From NCBI GenBank assembly GCA_016744015.1, contig JADGFD010000001.1:124001-188000 (forward strand): DNA of 64,000 nt. The letters are read 5' to 3'. This document shows, in pieces, positions 1 through 8,064 of this stretch. A model generated the notes under the pieces. It made no database searches, was not told where the DNA came from, and saw nothing but the letters and a program-made list of their open reading frames with translations. This stretch comes from Paracoccaceae bacterium. Its GTDB lineage: Bacteria; Pseudomonadota; Alphaproteobacteria; Rhodobacterales; Rhodobacteraceae. Numbering within the stretch: the first letter of the stretch is position 1; each line of letters opens with the position of its first letter. The translations under genes and the position numbers were made by a program.

Positions 1-2
1 TA

Positions 3-1145
3 ATCATGGGCCCCGTTGGTGTGGGGAAATCGACCTTGCTGGCGGTGCTGGACGGGCACGGAAACAGCCATGGCCTCAGCATCTCCCATGATGCTGCCAG
101 CTATGGCGATGCCGCCCTAGATTTGGGTAACCACCCCATTGTGATAGAGCAGGCCAGCCGTAGTGAGCAAGCCCAGCGCGCCATTGATGGCGGGACAATC
201 AAAGGCCAGATCACCGAATCCTTGAGCCAAGATCCGGCAATGCTGTGCCTTGATGAGCCAACCGCAGGTATTGCCCATAATGAGGCTCGGTCTATGCTTA
301 ACTGGCTTAAAGAGGAATCCGGCAAGCGCGCTATTGTGATGGTTACGCATAACAGTGAGCAGGCCCGTTTTTTTGGAGACTGGGTTGTGTTACTAGGTGG
401 CGGTGGCATTGTTGAGCAAGGCCCGACCGAGGTATTTTTTGACAATCCAAGTAATCCGGTTACCAAGCATTTTATAAAAACGGGCAGCCTTTCGCTGCCA
501 AGGTTAGACGCCCACCCCCGGCAACTGGCCCCGGAGCACCGCGGCCTTCCCGAAGGTATTAATTCCCGAACGGTTGGTTCCGCCGACGGCATCCTGAACT
601 GGATTATCCGCCGTTCATTTGCGATAGCACAGGTCGAAGATACGTGGAAATCCGGCCCAAACGATCTTGTTGCCGCCTTGCAAGGCCGATCAATTGATAC
701 GGTCGCTATTTCCGATAGAATACCGGCGCCAGTATCTGAGGCCGTAGGCGCGGCGGGGCTTACTATGATACCCTATTCCGACCCGGGAGAGGATGCCCCA
801 AGGGAAATCCGGACAAGCCTTGCGCTGGCTAAAAAGATTGAGAGCGCCATCGCTCAGGGCCATCGCGTTGCCGTTTTGCAGACCAAAACGGCACCCGCAG
901 GAATTTTAGCCGCGATTCAGCTGATCCAGATGGGCATAACCGCTAATGACGCCGTTGATTTGCTAAATGTTAAGGCGGCAGGCGTAGGCATTCAGGTACA
1001 CGATGAGCAATTTTTGTGGGATCTGGAGCTGGTTCTTGATTTATGCGCCGATAATGATCAACCAAATACGGATGGTTTGCAGGCGCCAGATGTAGAGCGA
1101 GAGAGTGCAACCACCCCCGCCAACACCAAGGGTCCACTATCATGA
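3..1145 (+). CDS. Degenerate ABC-type ATPase fused to a phosphatase-like domain (5' partial)
   Basis: The reading frame is already open at the left edge, so the first ATG (position 6) is inside the gene. The N-terminal part is an ABC ATPase: Walker A GPVGVGKST at the very start, Walker B LCLDEPTAG near residue 82, and a switch histidine region VMVTHN near residue 112. The helical region is very short and the LSGGQ signature is degraded to something like IDGGT. From about residue 185 the layout follows a dual-specificity phosphatase (NWIIRRSFAIAQ, then GHRVAVLQTKTAPAG followed by a helix and FLWDLE). The H-C-x5-R catalytic loop has lost both Cys and Arg, so this half should be inactive. The stop overlaps the next start (ATGA), implying translational coupling. 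ATPase call is firm; phosphatase-fold call is inference from pattern. Confidence 0.7.
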   Translation: MMGPVGVGKSTLLAVLDGHGNSHGLSISHDAASYGDAALDLGNHPIVIEQASRSEQAQRAIDGGTIKGQITESLSQDPAMLCLDEPTAGIAHNEARSMLNWLKEESGKRAIVMVTHNSEQARFFGDWVVLLGGGGIVEQGPTEVFFDNPSNPVTKHFIKTGSLSLPRLDAHPRQLAPEHRGLPEGINSRTVGSADGILNWIIRRSFAIAQVEDTWKSGPNDLVAALQGRSIDTVAISDRIPAPVSEAVGAAGLTMIPYSDPGEDAPREIRTSLALAKKIESAIAQGHRVAVLQTKTAPAGILAAIQLIQMGITANDAVDLLNVKAAGVGIQVHDEQFLWDLELVLDLCADNDQPNTDGLQAPDVERESATTPANTKGPLS

Positions 1146-3235
1146 CTTTCAAGACAGACGCCTCCTCTCCATTTGCAATTGGTGCAAATCTAAAAACCGA
1201 GAGCACTGGCGTTCTGGCCCTGCTGGAAGAATTACGGAAGACTACGGGTGCTGAGCAATACACCCACCTGTTTAAGCCTGTTGAAAACACGCTGGCCGAG
1301 GCTATCGCATCGGTCTCGTTTATTGGGCAGGTGAAAGCTGGCAAAACCAGCTTGGTTAATGCCTTGATTGCTAAACCCGGTTTTTTACCCTCCGACGTAA
1401 ACCCCTGGACCGCTGTTGTGACCAAGCTGTTTTTTGGCAAGCCGGGAGGGCCGCATCAGGGCGCACATTTTTCATTTTTTGATGACCAGCAATGGGATAA
1501 ATTTGCCAATCGTGGCGGTCGGCTGGGTGAGCTGGCGTCAGATATCCCTGAAAGTGACGAAAAGCTTGATGGTATCAAGCGTGAAGTCGAGCAAATGCGG
1601 GAAAGAGCCAAAACGCAGCTTGGTGATAAATTTGAAAGCTTGCTGGGCAAAACACACAGGTTCACCACCGCCACCACAAGTGTATTGGCTCGCTATATTT
1701 GCGCGGGTGATGACCCGGAGGGGCTGGTAAAGCAAAATGTGCAAGGGCGCTACGCCGATATTACCCGTGAAGCCGCGGTGTTTTTTGAGCCGGAAAAATT
1801 TGCCTTCCCCGTAGCGCTGGTTGATACACCGGGGCTAAATGACCCGCTGATGATCCGTGAGGAGATAACGCTGCAAAGCCTTGAACACTCACAGGTTTTT
1901 GTGCTGGTTCTTTCCGCACACCAAGCGTTTTCCAGCGCTGACCTGTATCTGGTTCGCATTCTAAATGCGCTGCGACTGGACCGCTTGGTCATATTTGTGA
2001 ACCGGGCTGACGAGTTGACCAACCCAAAGACGGATGTTCCGGCAATCCGTAAGCATATTACCAAATTTATGGCCAAGGAAAGCCCGGGGGCGGTTGTTCC
2101 GATTGTGTTTGGCAGCGCCTCCTGCGCAACCAACGCCATAATCGGAGAAGCATCGCTTGATCCGGCCCGGGTGGTCTCAATGGAGGAAAATGTTGCCGGC
2201 TTGCCGCAGGTAAAAAGCAACACAGAATTTTCCAGTCAGCAGCAGCAAACCGCGTGGGATGCCTCTGGCCTGCCAGTTTTAGAGCACGAAATCTCCAAAA
2301 TGATCTTCGACGGGCCGGGGGAGGCTTGGTTAAGCAGTGCCCGGATCGACCTTGATAACGCCGCGAAGCTTATTCTGGTCGAGACCGAGGAAGCGCTTGC
2401 CGGATTAAAGCAACAACAAGAGAAGCTGGACAACAAAAAACGCCGTTCGGGAAATAAAACCCCGACACGTAAATTCAATGCCAAGCAATTTGGTTCAGAA
2501 AGTGAGCGGTTATTTAGTTCGCTGAAGCTTGTGCTCGACCGGAACATGAATACGGCGTGGGCCGATATCAGGGCTGGGTTGCAAGACATTACCGAAAAAT
2601 TTATTGCAGAGCATGATAAAGAGTTTGCGGCGCATCTTTTACGTGCAAAAAAGAGCAAAAAGCAGATGTCATGGTCATGTGATACCGCCCCGCTGCGCCG
2701 TGACCTCAACCATTTTTTGGGGCAAGAGTTCCCACGTATTCAGGCAACCGTGCTCAAAAATATTGAATACAGTGTGGAAAAAATATCAGAATCAATGGTT
2801 GATGCCGGTTTGCCAGCGGCACAAGGCTTGCGCATTAATACGGCTGAACTCGCCGCCCAAAGTGTTAGCACTTCGGCGCTCTCAAAAGTTGTGGCGATTG
2901 ATATGGATGCCTCTTGGTGGCAGGGCTGGATGTCTAAATTCAGGCGTTCCTCAAAAATCCGTGACAATATCGGTAAAATGATCCGGTCACAGTTTCTCCC
3001 GATCCAAAACGAATTGGTGGATGCCATGAGCAAACAGCTGGTGGGAACATCGCATAAAGCGGTGATATCGTATCAAAAAACTCTGAATAGTTTGGTTGAA
3101 ATTATCACAACCGAGGCCAAACAGCCGGCACCAAGCAAAATGGAAGACATCACCCAAAAGATTGAGCTGCTTGAAACGCGCGCTAAGGCCTGCAAAAAGG
3201 TGAATGCCGCCCTTAAAAAAACGCTGGCCGCATAG
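1142..3235 (+). CDS. Dynamin-like GTPase, large paralogue (697 aa)
   Basis: Bacterial dynamin-like large GTPase. G1 P-loop GQVKAGKTS at residues 62-70, a switch threonine in NPWTAVVTK near residue 90, G3 DTPG at 228-231 and G4 NRAD at 287-290 are all present. A long insertion separates G2 and G3. The C-terminal 350 residues are helical and charged, with a tryptophan/basic patch (SWWQGWMSKFRR) that would suit a membrane-contacting paddle. There is no signal peptide or clear transmembrane segment. Dynamin-like proteins usually act on membranes as pairs, and a second, smaller one follows directly. It overlaps the preceding ATPase gene by 4 bases. Substrate membrane and role are not deducible. 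Confidence 0.85.
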   Translation: MTFKTDASSPFAIGANLKTESTGVLALLEELRKTTGAEQYTHLFKPVENTLAEAIASVSFIGQVKAGKTSLVNALIAKPGFLPSDVNPWTAVVTKLFFGKPGGPHQGAHFSFFDDQQWDKFANRGGRLGELASDIPESDEKLDGIKREVEQMRERAKTQLGDKFESLLGKTHRFTTATTSVLARYICAGDDPEGLVKQNVQGRYADITREAAVFFEPEKFAFPVALVDTPGLNDPLMIREEITLQSLEHSQVFVLVLSAHQAFSSADLYLVRILNALRLDRLVIFVNRADELTNPKTDVPAIRKHITKFMAKESPGAVVPIVFGSASCATNAIIGEASLDPARVVSMEENVAGLPQVKSNTEFSSQQQQTAWDASGLPVLEHEISKMIFDGPGEAWLSSARIDLDNAAKLILVETEEALAGLKQQQEKLDNKKRRSGNKTPTRKFNAKQFGSESERLFSSLKLVLDRNMNTAWADIRAGLQDITEKFIAEHDKEFAAHLLRAKKSKKQMSWSCDTAPLRRDLNHFLGQEFPRIQATVLKNIEYSVEKISESMVDAGLPAAQGLRINTAELAAQSVSTSALSKVVAIDMDASWWQGWMSKFRRSSKIRDNIGKMIRSQFLPIQNELVDAMSKQLVGTSHKAVISYQKTLNSLVEIITTEAKQPAPSKMEDITQKIELLETRAKACKKVNAALKKTLAA

Positions 3236-3247
3236 GATTTGGGACGA

Positions 3248-4447
3248 ATGCAAGACCAACCATCCGATATCCAGTCAAACCTTGAGCGCACCGTTTCCGA
3301 TGCGATTGAAACGCTTGCGCAGGCTGACCAAGGGGATACGAAAACCGCCAATGCCTATGGCGCTGCGCTAGATCTGCGAACGCTGCTTTCCCGCCCGATG
3401 AAAGTTGCCATCGGTGGCGAATTTAGCTCCGGGAAATCAACATTTGTAAAAATGCTGCTCGGCCAACATGTTGTGGATATGCAGGCCTCGGCCAGTGCAA
3501 TGCCAACGGTTGATTTTATCTACGGTGCTAAGACGACCTATCGAGCCATTGAGACCGAGAGTAGCCGGGAGATAACCGATATAAGCGCACTAAGCGAAGA
3601 TGATTTGCGCGAGCTTGAGTGCCTGGAAATTATGCTGGATGTGCCCTTCCTGAAACAGTTCGAGATATTTGACACTCCTGGCACCTCTGACCCATCACGC
3701 AGTATTGACCAGCTTTTGACCGTTGCAAATCAGGCTGATTTTATTATCTGGTGCACAAATGCAACGCAAGCGTGGCGAGAAAGTGAGCGCCGCATGTGGG
3801 GAAACTTACCTTTTGAGCTTAAAAAAAGAAGCTTGTTGGTGGTAACCCACGTGGACCTGCCGAGCGTTAAGCCCTCACTTGGCCGGCTGATGAAGCGTAT
3901 TCAGAAAGAAGCGGCGCCGCTGTTTAAAAAGGTCATTTCCATGGAGCTGCTTGCGGCATTTTCCGCCAGAGATAAAAGCGGAAAGGTGACGGATCAAGCC
4001 GCATGGGAGGCAAGCGGCGGAGCTGATTGCTTTGAGACCATGGCGGCCATTTCTGCTGAAATCCGTTCCGATGTGTTTGAGAATGCTACCTATGATTTAG
4101 AAAACAAAATCATGCCCGTAGTGGCTGCTCTTAAGGCCAGCTCTACGCCGTTTTTATCCTACTGGATAAAGGCGCTTAATAGCGCCAAATTGAAGCTGCG
4201 TGATGCAGACAATGCTACAATTTTATCGGGGCATTTGAAACTGCTTGAAGGGGCTCTGGCGTTTTTAAGTAAAAGCGATGCGCCACAATCGGACGAATCC
4301 AAAAAAATCATAGCGCGGCTAGAAGAGGCCCGCGACTATATTGGTGTCACTCTGCTTCAGGAAAATGCCGATCAAAACGCTAAAGAAAGCAAGGCTGTGA
4401 TTGAGCAGCTTGAATGGGAGTTTAAGCATTTAGATATGCTGACTTAA
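3248..4447 (+). CDS. Dynamin-like GTPase, small paralogue (399 aa)
   Basis: Second dynamin-family GTPase: G1 GEFSSGKST at residues 57-65, G3 DTPG at 142-145 and G4 THVD at 200-203. The rest is helical. The ATG at 3248 is preferred over the in-frame TTG at 3239 because AGGA at 3234-3237 sits 10 bases upstream of it. The gap to the larger GTPase is 12 bases, so the two are co-transcribed. Paired unequal dynamins (as known for other bacterial DLP pairs) often form hetero-oligomers that tether or remodel membranes; that role here is inference. Confidence 0.85.
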   Translation: MQDQPSDIQSNLERTVSDAIETLAQADQGDTKTANAYGAALDLRTLLSRPMKVAIGGEFSSGKSTFVKMLLGQHVVDMQASASAMPTVDFIYGAKTTYRAIETESSREITDISALSEDDLRELECLEIMLDVPFLKQFEIFDTPGTSDPSRSIDQLLTVANQADFIIWCTNATQAWRESERRMWGNLPFELKKRSLLVVTHVDLPSVKPSLGRLMKRIQKEAAPLFKKVISMELLAAFSARDKSGKVTDQAAWEASGGADCFETMAAISAEIRSDVFENATYDLENKIMPVVAALKASSTPFLSYWIKALNSAKLKLRDADNATILSGHLKLLEGALAFLSKSDAPQSDESKKIIARLEEARDYIGVTLLQENADQNAKESKAVIEQLEWEFKHLDMLT

Positions 4448-4467
4448 CAGAGCGAGAATTGAATTTC

Positions 4468-6012
4468 ATGGAACATGCACAAAACTGGATCAACTTTGAC
4501 GGTAAAAAATACTGTATCAAAGAGGGGGAAACCGCGTTGGACGCTATGCTGCGCGGCGGGGCAAATCTCCATTTTTCGTGCCGAAAAGGCTCGTGCCGGT
4601 CTTGCATGTTGGAGGCCGTTTCAGGTGAGCTTGGCGAGGAAGCGCAGTCGCGGCTTTCTAGTGAAATGCGTGAACGTAATTTGTTTTTGCCCTGCGTTAC
4701 CCGCACCGCCATGCAGGTAGAGGCCCGCTTGCCGGACCTGACTCAGTGGAATATCAAAGCCTTGGTTGCCGAAAAGAACCAACTATCGGACGATGTATGG
4801 CAGCTTTTGTTAGAGCCGCTGACCGAGATGGATTGGCGCGCTGGGCAGTTTATTAACCTGACCAGCCCGGATGGAGAAACCCGCAGTTATTCACTGGCCA
4901 GCATTCGTGAGGAAGACTATTTTGCCGAGCTGCATATCAGGCGCTATCCGGATGGCAAGGTTAGTAGCTGGGTCGCTGAAGCCCTGATGCCCGGTGACGA
5001 AGTTGAAATTCAGGGGCCGGTTGGCACCTGTTATTATGACAGCGCAATGGAAGGCCAGCCGCTGCTGATGATCGGAATCGGCACCGGTGTGGCGCCTTTG
5101 TTTGGCGTCGCCCGAGAGGCTTTGCGCCGTGGCCACACGGCCCCAATTGCGCTTTATCACGGGGCAGCGCGGGAGAAAAACCTATACCTAACCGAAAAGC
5201 TTAGCGCGCTTGAGGCGGAGTACCCGAATTTCACCGCACATTGTGCGGCTTCGCAAGATGGCGCCAAGCAGCGGGTTGTTGACACGGCTTTTGTTGACCA
5301 CCCAGACCTGCGTGAGCATACACTTTTTCTGGCTGGCTCGCCAGATAGCATCGAAACCGCCCGGATAAGGGCCGTTGCCTGCGGCATTAAGCTCCCCGCC
5401 ATTCATGCAGACCCATTTGAAACCACCGCGCCCTATATGCCCGACGATGAGGCAAAGATTAGTGCCATCAAGCCAGACCCCGAGCTATGGGCCGCCCTGA
5501 AAGAGGGCGAGCTGATCTCGCAAATTCTGGATGATTTTTATACCCGGGTCTATCTGGACCCTCGCTTATCGCCGTTTTTCCAAAAGGTTACAAAATCGCG
5601 GGTGTCAGGTAAGCAGTATGAGTTTCTTGTCGGCCTGATGACCGGCGTTCGCAGCTCATTTGTTGAGCCGCCGTTTAACGCCCACCACTGGATGGTTATC
5701 TCTGACGAGTTGTTTGACTATCGCGAAAACCTGTTTTTCGAATGCGTGCGCGCCTATGACCTGCCTGAACATCTGGTTGCCCGCTGGGCCAGCCTACACG
5801 AGGTTTTTCGCCGGACGATGGTTAAATCGGCTGAGCGTGGGCAGGTGCATAACGGGGTTGAGCAAGATAAAAGCGGCTATACCGACGAAATTATCGGCAT
5901 GGATGGCATGTGTGACGGCTGTTTCGAAGAAATTCTGGAAGGCAGCCCCGTGCGCATGCACCAACGCACCGGCGAGATATTTTGCACCAAATGCGAAGCA
6001 GGGGCTGCCTGA
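4468..6012 (+). CDS. Ferredoxin / flavin-NAD reductase / truncated globin fusion
   Basis: Multidomain oxidoreductase of 514 residues. Residues 1-90 are a plant-type 2Fe-2S ferredoxin with cysteines at 38, 43, 46 and 76. Residues 95-330 are an FAD/NAD(P)H reductase with flavin motif RSYS at 139-142 and pyridine-nucleotide motif IGIGTGVAPL near 202. Residues 345-470 match a 2/2 (truncated) haemoglobin: FYTRVYLDPRLSPFF for helix B and AHHWMVI carrying the probable proximal His. The C-terminus has two CxxC pairs (CDGC, CTKC) like a zinc ribbon. ATG 4468 is preferred to the TTG at 4459. This combination could supply electrons to the globin, as flavohaemoglobins do for NO dioxygenation; that function is inferred. 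It is the last gene of the dynamin operon. Confidence 0.85.
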   Translation: MEHAQNWINFDGKKYCIKEGETALDAMLRGGANLHFSCRKGSCRSCMLEAVSGELGEEAQSRLSSEMRERNLFLPCVTRTAMQVEARLPDLTQWNIKALVAEKNQLSDDVWQLLLEPLTEMDWRAGQFINLTSPDGETRSYSLASIREEDYFAELHIRRYPDGKVSSWVAEALMPGDEVEIQGPVGTCYYDSAMEGQPLLMIGIGTGVAPLFGVAREALRRGHTAPIALYHGAAREKNLYLTEKLSALEAEYPNFTAHCAASQDGAKQRVVDTAFVDHPDLREHTLFLAGSPDSIETARIRAVACGIKLPAIHADPFETTAPYMPDDEAKISAIKPDPELWAALKEGELISQILDDFYTRVYLDPRLSPFFQKVTKSRVSGKQYEFLVGLMTGVRSSFVEPPFNAHHWMVISDELFDYRENLFFECVRAYDLPEHLVARWASLHEVFRRTMVKSAERGQVHNGVEQDKSGYTDEIIGMDGMCDGCFEEILEGSPVRMHQRTGEIFCTKCEAGAA

Positions 6013-6264
6013 TTTTTAAGCTTTGAGGGGCTGAGCTAGGTAGCGGTTGGGTGTGGAGTTATCGAAAAAAATCAACTAAAGCATGTGCTTTTGGCCAACT
6101 TTGGCTTCAAGGCTTTTAGTTCAGCCGCCGCTATACTGATTGGTATCAAAGTAGCTCACATGATCCGAAAACAACAATTCCAAACAAACCACACGTCGCC
6201 GTTTAGGCGCTTTGGTGAAACCGATGGCAAGAGTGAAGAGTTGACCGGGTAGAGGCCGGCGCGG

Positions 6265-7008
6265 CTATATAAGCGCCTTCCCAAGCAAAATAACGCCCGA
6301 CGTAAACAAGAGCATTATCAGCAATCTGCGGAACTGCTCATCGCTTAACCGCTTGAAAAGCGCGAGCCCCAACTGGGCAAATAATAGCGAGACGGGCAAG
6401 GCCAGCAATAGCTGCTGCACGACATCCCACGTGTAGTGGCCTTGGAGCAGAAACATCAGCGCCGCCAGCCCCAGAATAACCATATTATAAGGTTGCAGCA
6501 CGGCTCGGGTTTCTGATTTTGACCATGGGCGCATGGCGCTCCACATGGTTGGCAATACCCCCGAAAGCGAAGAAGCTCCGCCAAGCAGCCCACCCGAAAA
6601 CCCGATCAAGCTGTCGCGCAGGGGTGTTGGCTGGCGCAAGCGGGGCAATGATTTTCGGAAAGTGAAAAAGCCGCCGTAAGCCACCATCATTACGCCGATG
6701 GTGAGCTTTAGAAATTGGGCGTCGATCACGGCCAGCGCCGCCACTCCGAGCGGCACGCCAAGAACGCCCGGCAACCCAAAGCGCAGCAGCCGCTTAGGGT
6801 GCTTATAAACCGCGTGGCGCACCACCCAAACCCCCTGAATTCCCGTCACAACAGACAGGACAACCACCATAGAAACCGCTGTAACCGGTGGCATGATGTG
6901 CAGCCAAAACCCCAGTGCCAGCAAGGCCGTGCCAAAGCCAGCCAGCCCGTTGATAAACCCGCTCGCCGCCGCCCCTGCGGCCAGAATGAAAAGGTAGTCG
7001 GCGGTCAT
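6265..7008 (-). CDS. TauE/SafE-family sulfite exporter-like permease
   Basis: Integral membrane protein of 247 residues, mostly hydrophobic helices, opening with the family's typical glycine-rich first helix (GFINGLAGFGTALLALGF) and with the second half-repeat around GFSGGLLGGASSLSG. TauE/SafE (DUF81) permeases are associated with export of sulfite, sulfoacetate and other anions; substrate here is unknown. Its start directly abuts the stop of the upstream LysR-like gene, so they form a two-gene unit. The 252-base gap to the globin-fusion gene holds no gene I can support. Confidence 0.85.
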   Translation of the reverse strand: MTADYLFILAAGAAASGFINGLAGFGTALLALGFWLHIMPPVTAVSMVVVLSVVTGIQGVWVVRHAVYKHPKRLLRFGLPGVLGVPLGVAALAVIDAQFLKLTIGVMMVAYGGFFTFRKSLPRLRQPTPLRDSLIGFSGGLLGGASSLSGVLPTMWSAMRPWSKSETRAVLQPYNMVILGLAALMFLLQGHYTWDVVQQLLLALPVSLLFAQLGLALFKRLSDEQFRRLLIMLLFTSGVILLGKALI

Positions 7009-7428
7009 TTAGTTGCCGCCCGCATGAGGTGGCACCGAAAATCGCCCAATTTCAGAGGCTTCCAGCAGGCCTTTCTGTACTTCATCAAGTATGCGGGGTT
7101 TGGGGGTTGGGCCATTTTGGGAAATAAGGACCGCGTGCCGTGCGCCGCGCGTCATGTTGCGCAACAGGTCATGGGGTGAGCCGGGCACAATATTGTCGCA
7201 ATCCCGCACGATTTTGCGTGACTTTGCCACCATCGCCCGTCCAAGCGGGGTAAGCGCCGATGTGCGTTTTGAGCGGTCAAACAAAGCCATGCCCCAGATC
7301 CGCTCCAGCGCCTTCCTTTGCTGGCTAACAGCGGCATGGGTTCCACACACCGCCTCCGCCGCGGCGCTAAAGGCGCCGTGTTCCTTGATGGCTATCAGGG
7401 TTTTGAGGTGGCGGATAGGCAAAGGCAT
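7009..7428 (-). CDS. LysR-type HTH protein lacking the effector domain (139 aa)
   Basis: Residues 1-70 are a LysR-family winged helix (HLKTLIAIKEHGAFSAAAEA, then VSQQRKALE and LFDRSKRTSALTPLGRAM). A normal LysR regulator is about 300 residues with a periplasmic-binding-like effector domain; this one stops at 139 with an unrelated-looking tail. Either the gene is a truncated remnant or a genuine HTH-only regulator of the adjoining permease. It abuts the TauE gene with no spacer and is divergent from the nos cluster. Confidence 0.7.
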   Translation of the reverse strand: MPLPIRHLKTLIAIKEHGAFSAAAEAVCGTHAAVSQQRKALERIWGMALFDRSKRTSALTPLGRAMVAKSRKIVRDCDNIVPGSPHDLLRNMTRGARHAVLISQNGPTPKPRILDEVQKGLLEASEIGRFSVPPHAGGN

Positions 7429-7532
7429 CCTTTTGTTTGAATTTCTTACATAAGTAGCAATAATTCGAATATTTTAAGACCATAAATGGGGTGTCAACAA
7501 TACATGGTTATGTGGTAATTGATTTGCTGAAA

Positions 7533-7546
7533 TTGATTGAGGTCAA
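7533..7546 (+). promoter_or_regulatory. FNR/Dnr-type box upstream of the nos cluster
   Basis: TTGAT-TGAG-GTCAA matches the FNR/Nnr/Dnr consensus TTGAT-N4-ATCAA at 9 of 10 positions. A -10-like CATACT at 7564-7569 lies about 27 bases downstream of the box centre, which fits a class II activator site near -41.5 and a start near 7580. Low-oxygen or NO control of nos transcription is the expected meaning. Confidence 0.75.
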
Positions 7547-7608
7547 GGCTCGGTCTGTAGCGGCATACTAATGTCTACCACATTATACATGATCTGAGTC
7601 GAAAAAAT

Positions 7609-8064
7609 ATGTTCCAGCCTTTAAATCAAAGCTCTATGCGCCCGCTATTGGCGGTGCAAAAGCTTATGGGCATATTGGCCGTAATTATGCTGCTATTCGG
7701 GCAAACTCTGGCTGTAAGCGGGGCGCAAAGCAGCGCGGGCGGCTGGATAGAGATTTGCGGCCTTGAAGGCACGGAGCTGGTGCAGCTAGAGGATGAAACT
7801 CCTTTGGACGATTGCGCCCATTGTGATTTTTGCACCGTTCAATTCTCCAGCCCCGCCACAGGGCCTTTAGCCCCGACCCTATCTACCCCCGCCCCCCTAT
7901 TCATGCAGGTTCAGTATAGTGCTGTCACCGCTGAAATTCGGTCCGGGCCAGAGCAATATTGGGCGGCCAATCGTGGTCCGCCGTTAGCAAGTGAAGAGAA
8001 AATGAACATAGACCAAGCCTATATGGCAGCCATGGCCAACCCCGCAATATGGGGTAAAGCATGA
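7609..8064 (+). CDS. nosC: NosC-like protein with CxxCxxC motif
   Basis: First gene of the nos operon, 151 residues. A hydrophobic N-terminal segment (residues 18-37) could be a signal anchor. The soluble part carries CAHCDFC, a CxxCxxC motif, and a late NRGPPL motif as in DUF2946-type proteins. Paracoccus-type nos clusters begin with nosC, a gene of unknown function in the same place. The stop overlaps the nosR start (ATGA). Role, perhaps metal or redox related, is not established. Confidence 0.6.
   Translation: MFQPLNQSSMRPLLAVQKLMGILAVIMLLFGQTLAVSGAQSSAGGWIEICGLEGTELVQLEDETPLDDCAHCDFCTVQFSSPATGPLAPTLSTPAPLFMQVQYSAVTAEIRSGPEQYWAANRGPPLASEEKMNIDQAYMAAMANPAIWGKA

Noticed and set aside
1564..1578. 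CTTGATGGTATCAAG resembling an FNR box
   Set aside because: Lies within the dynamin coding sequence and has the wrong half-site spacing.
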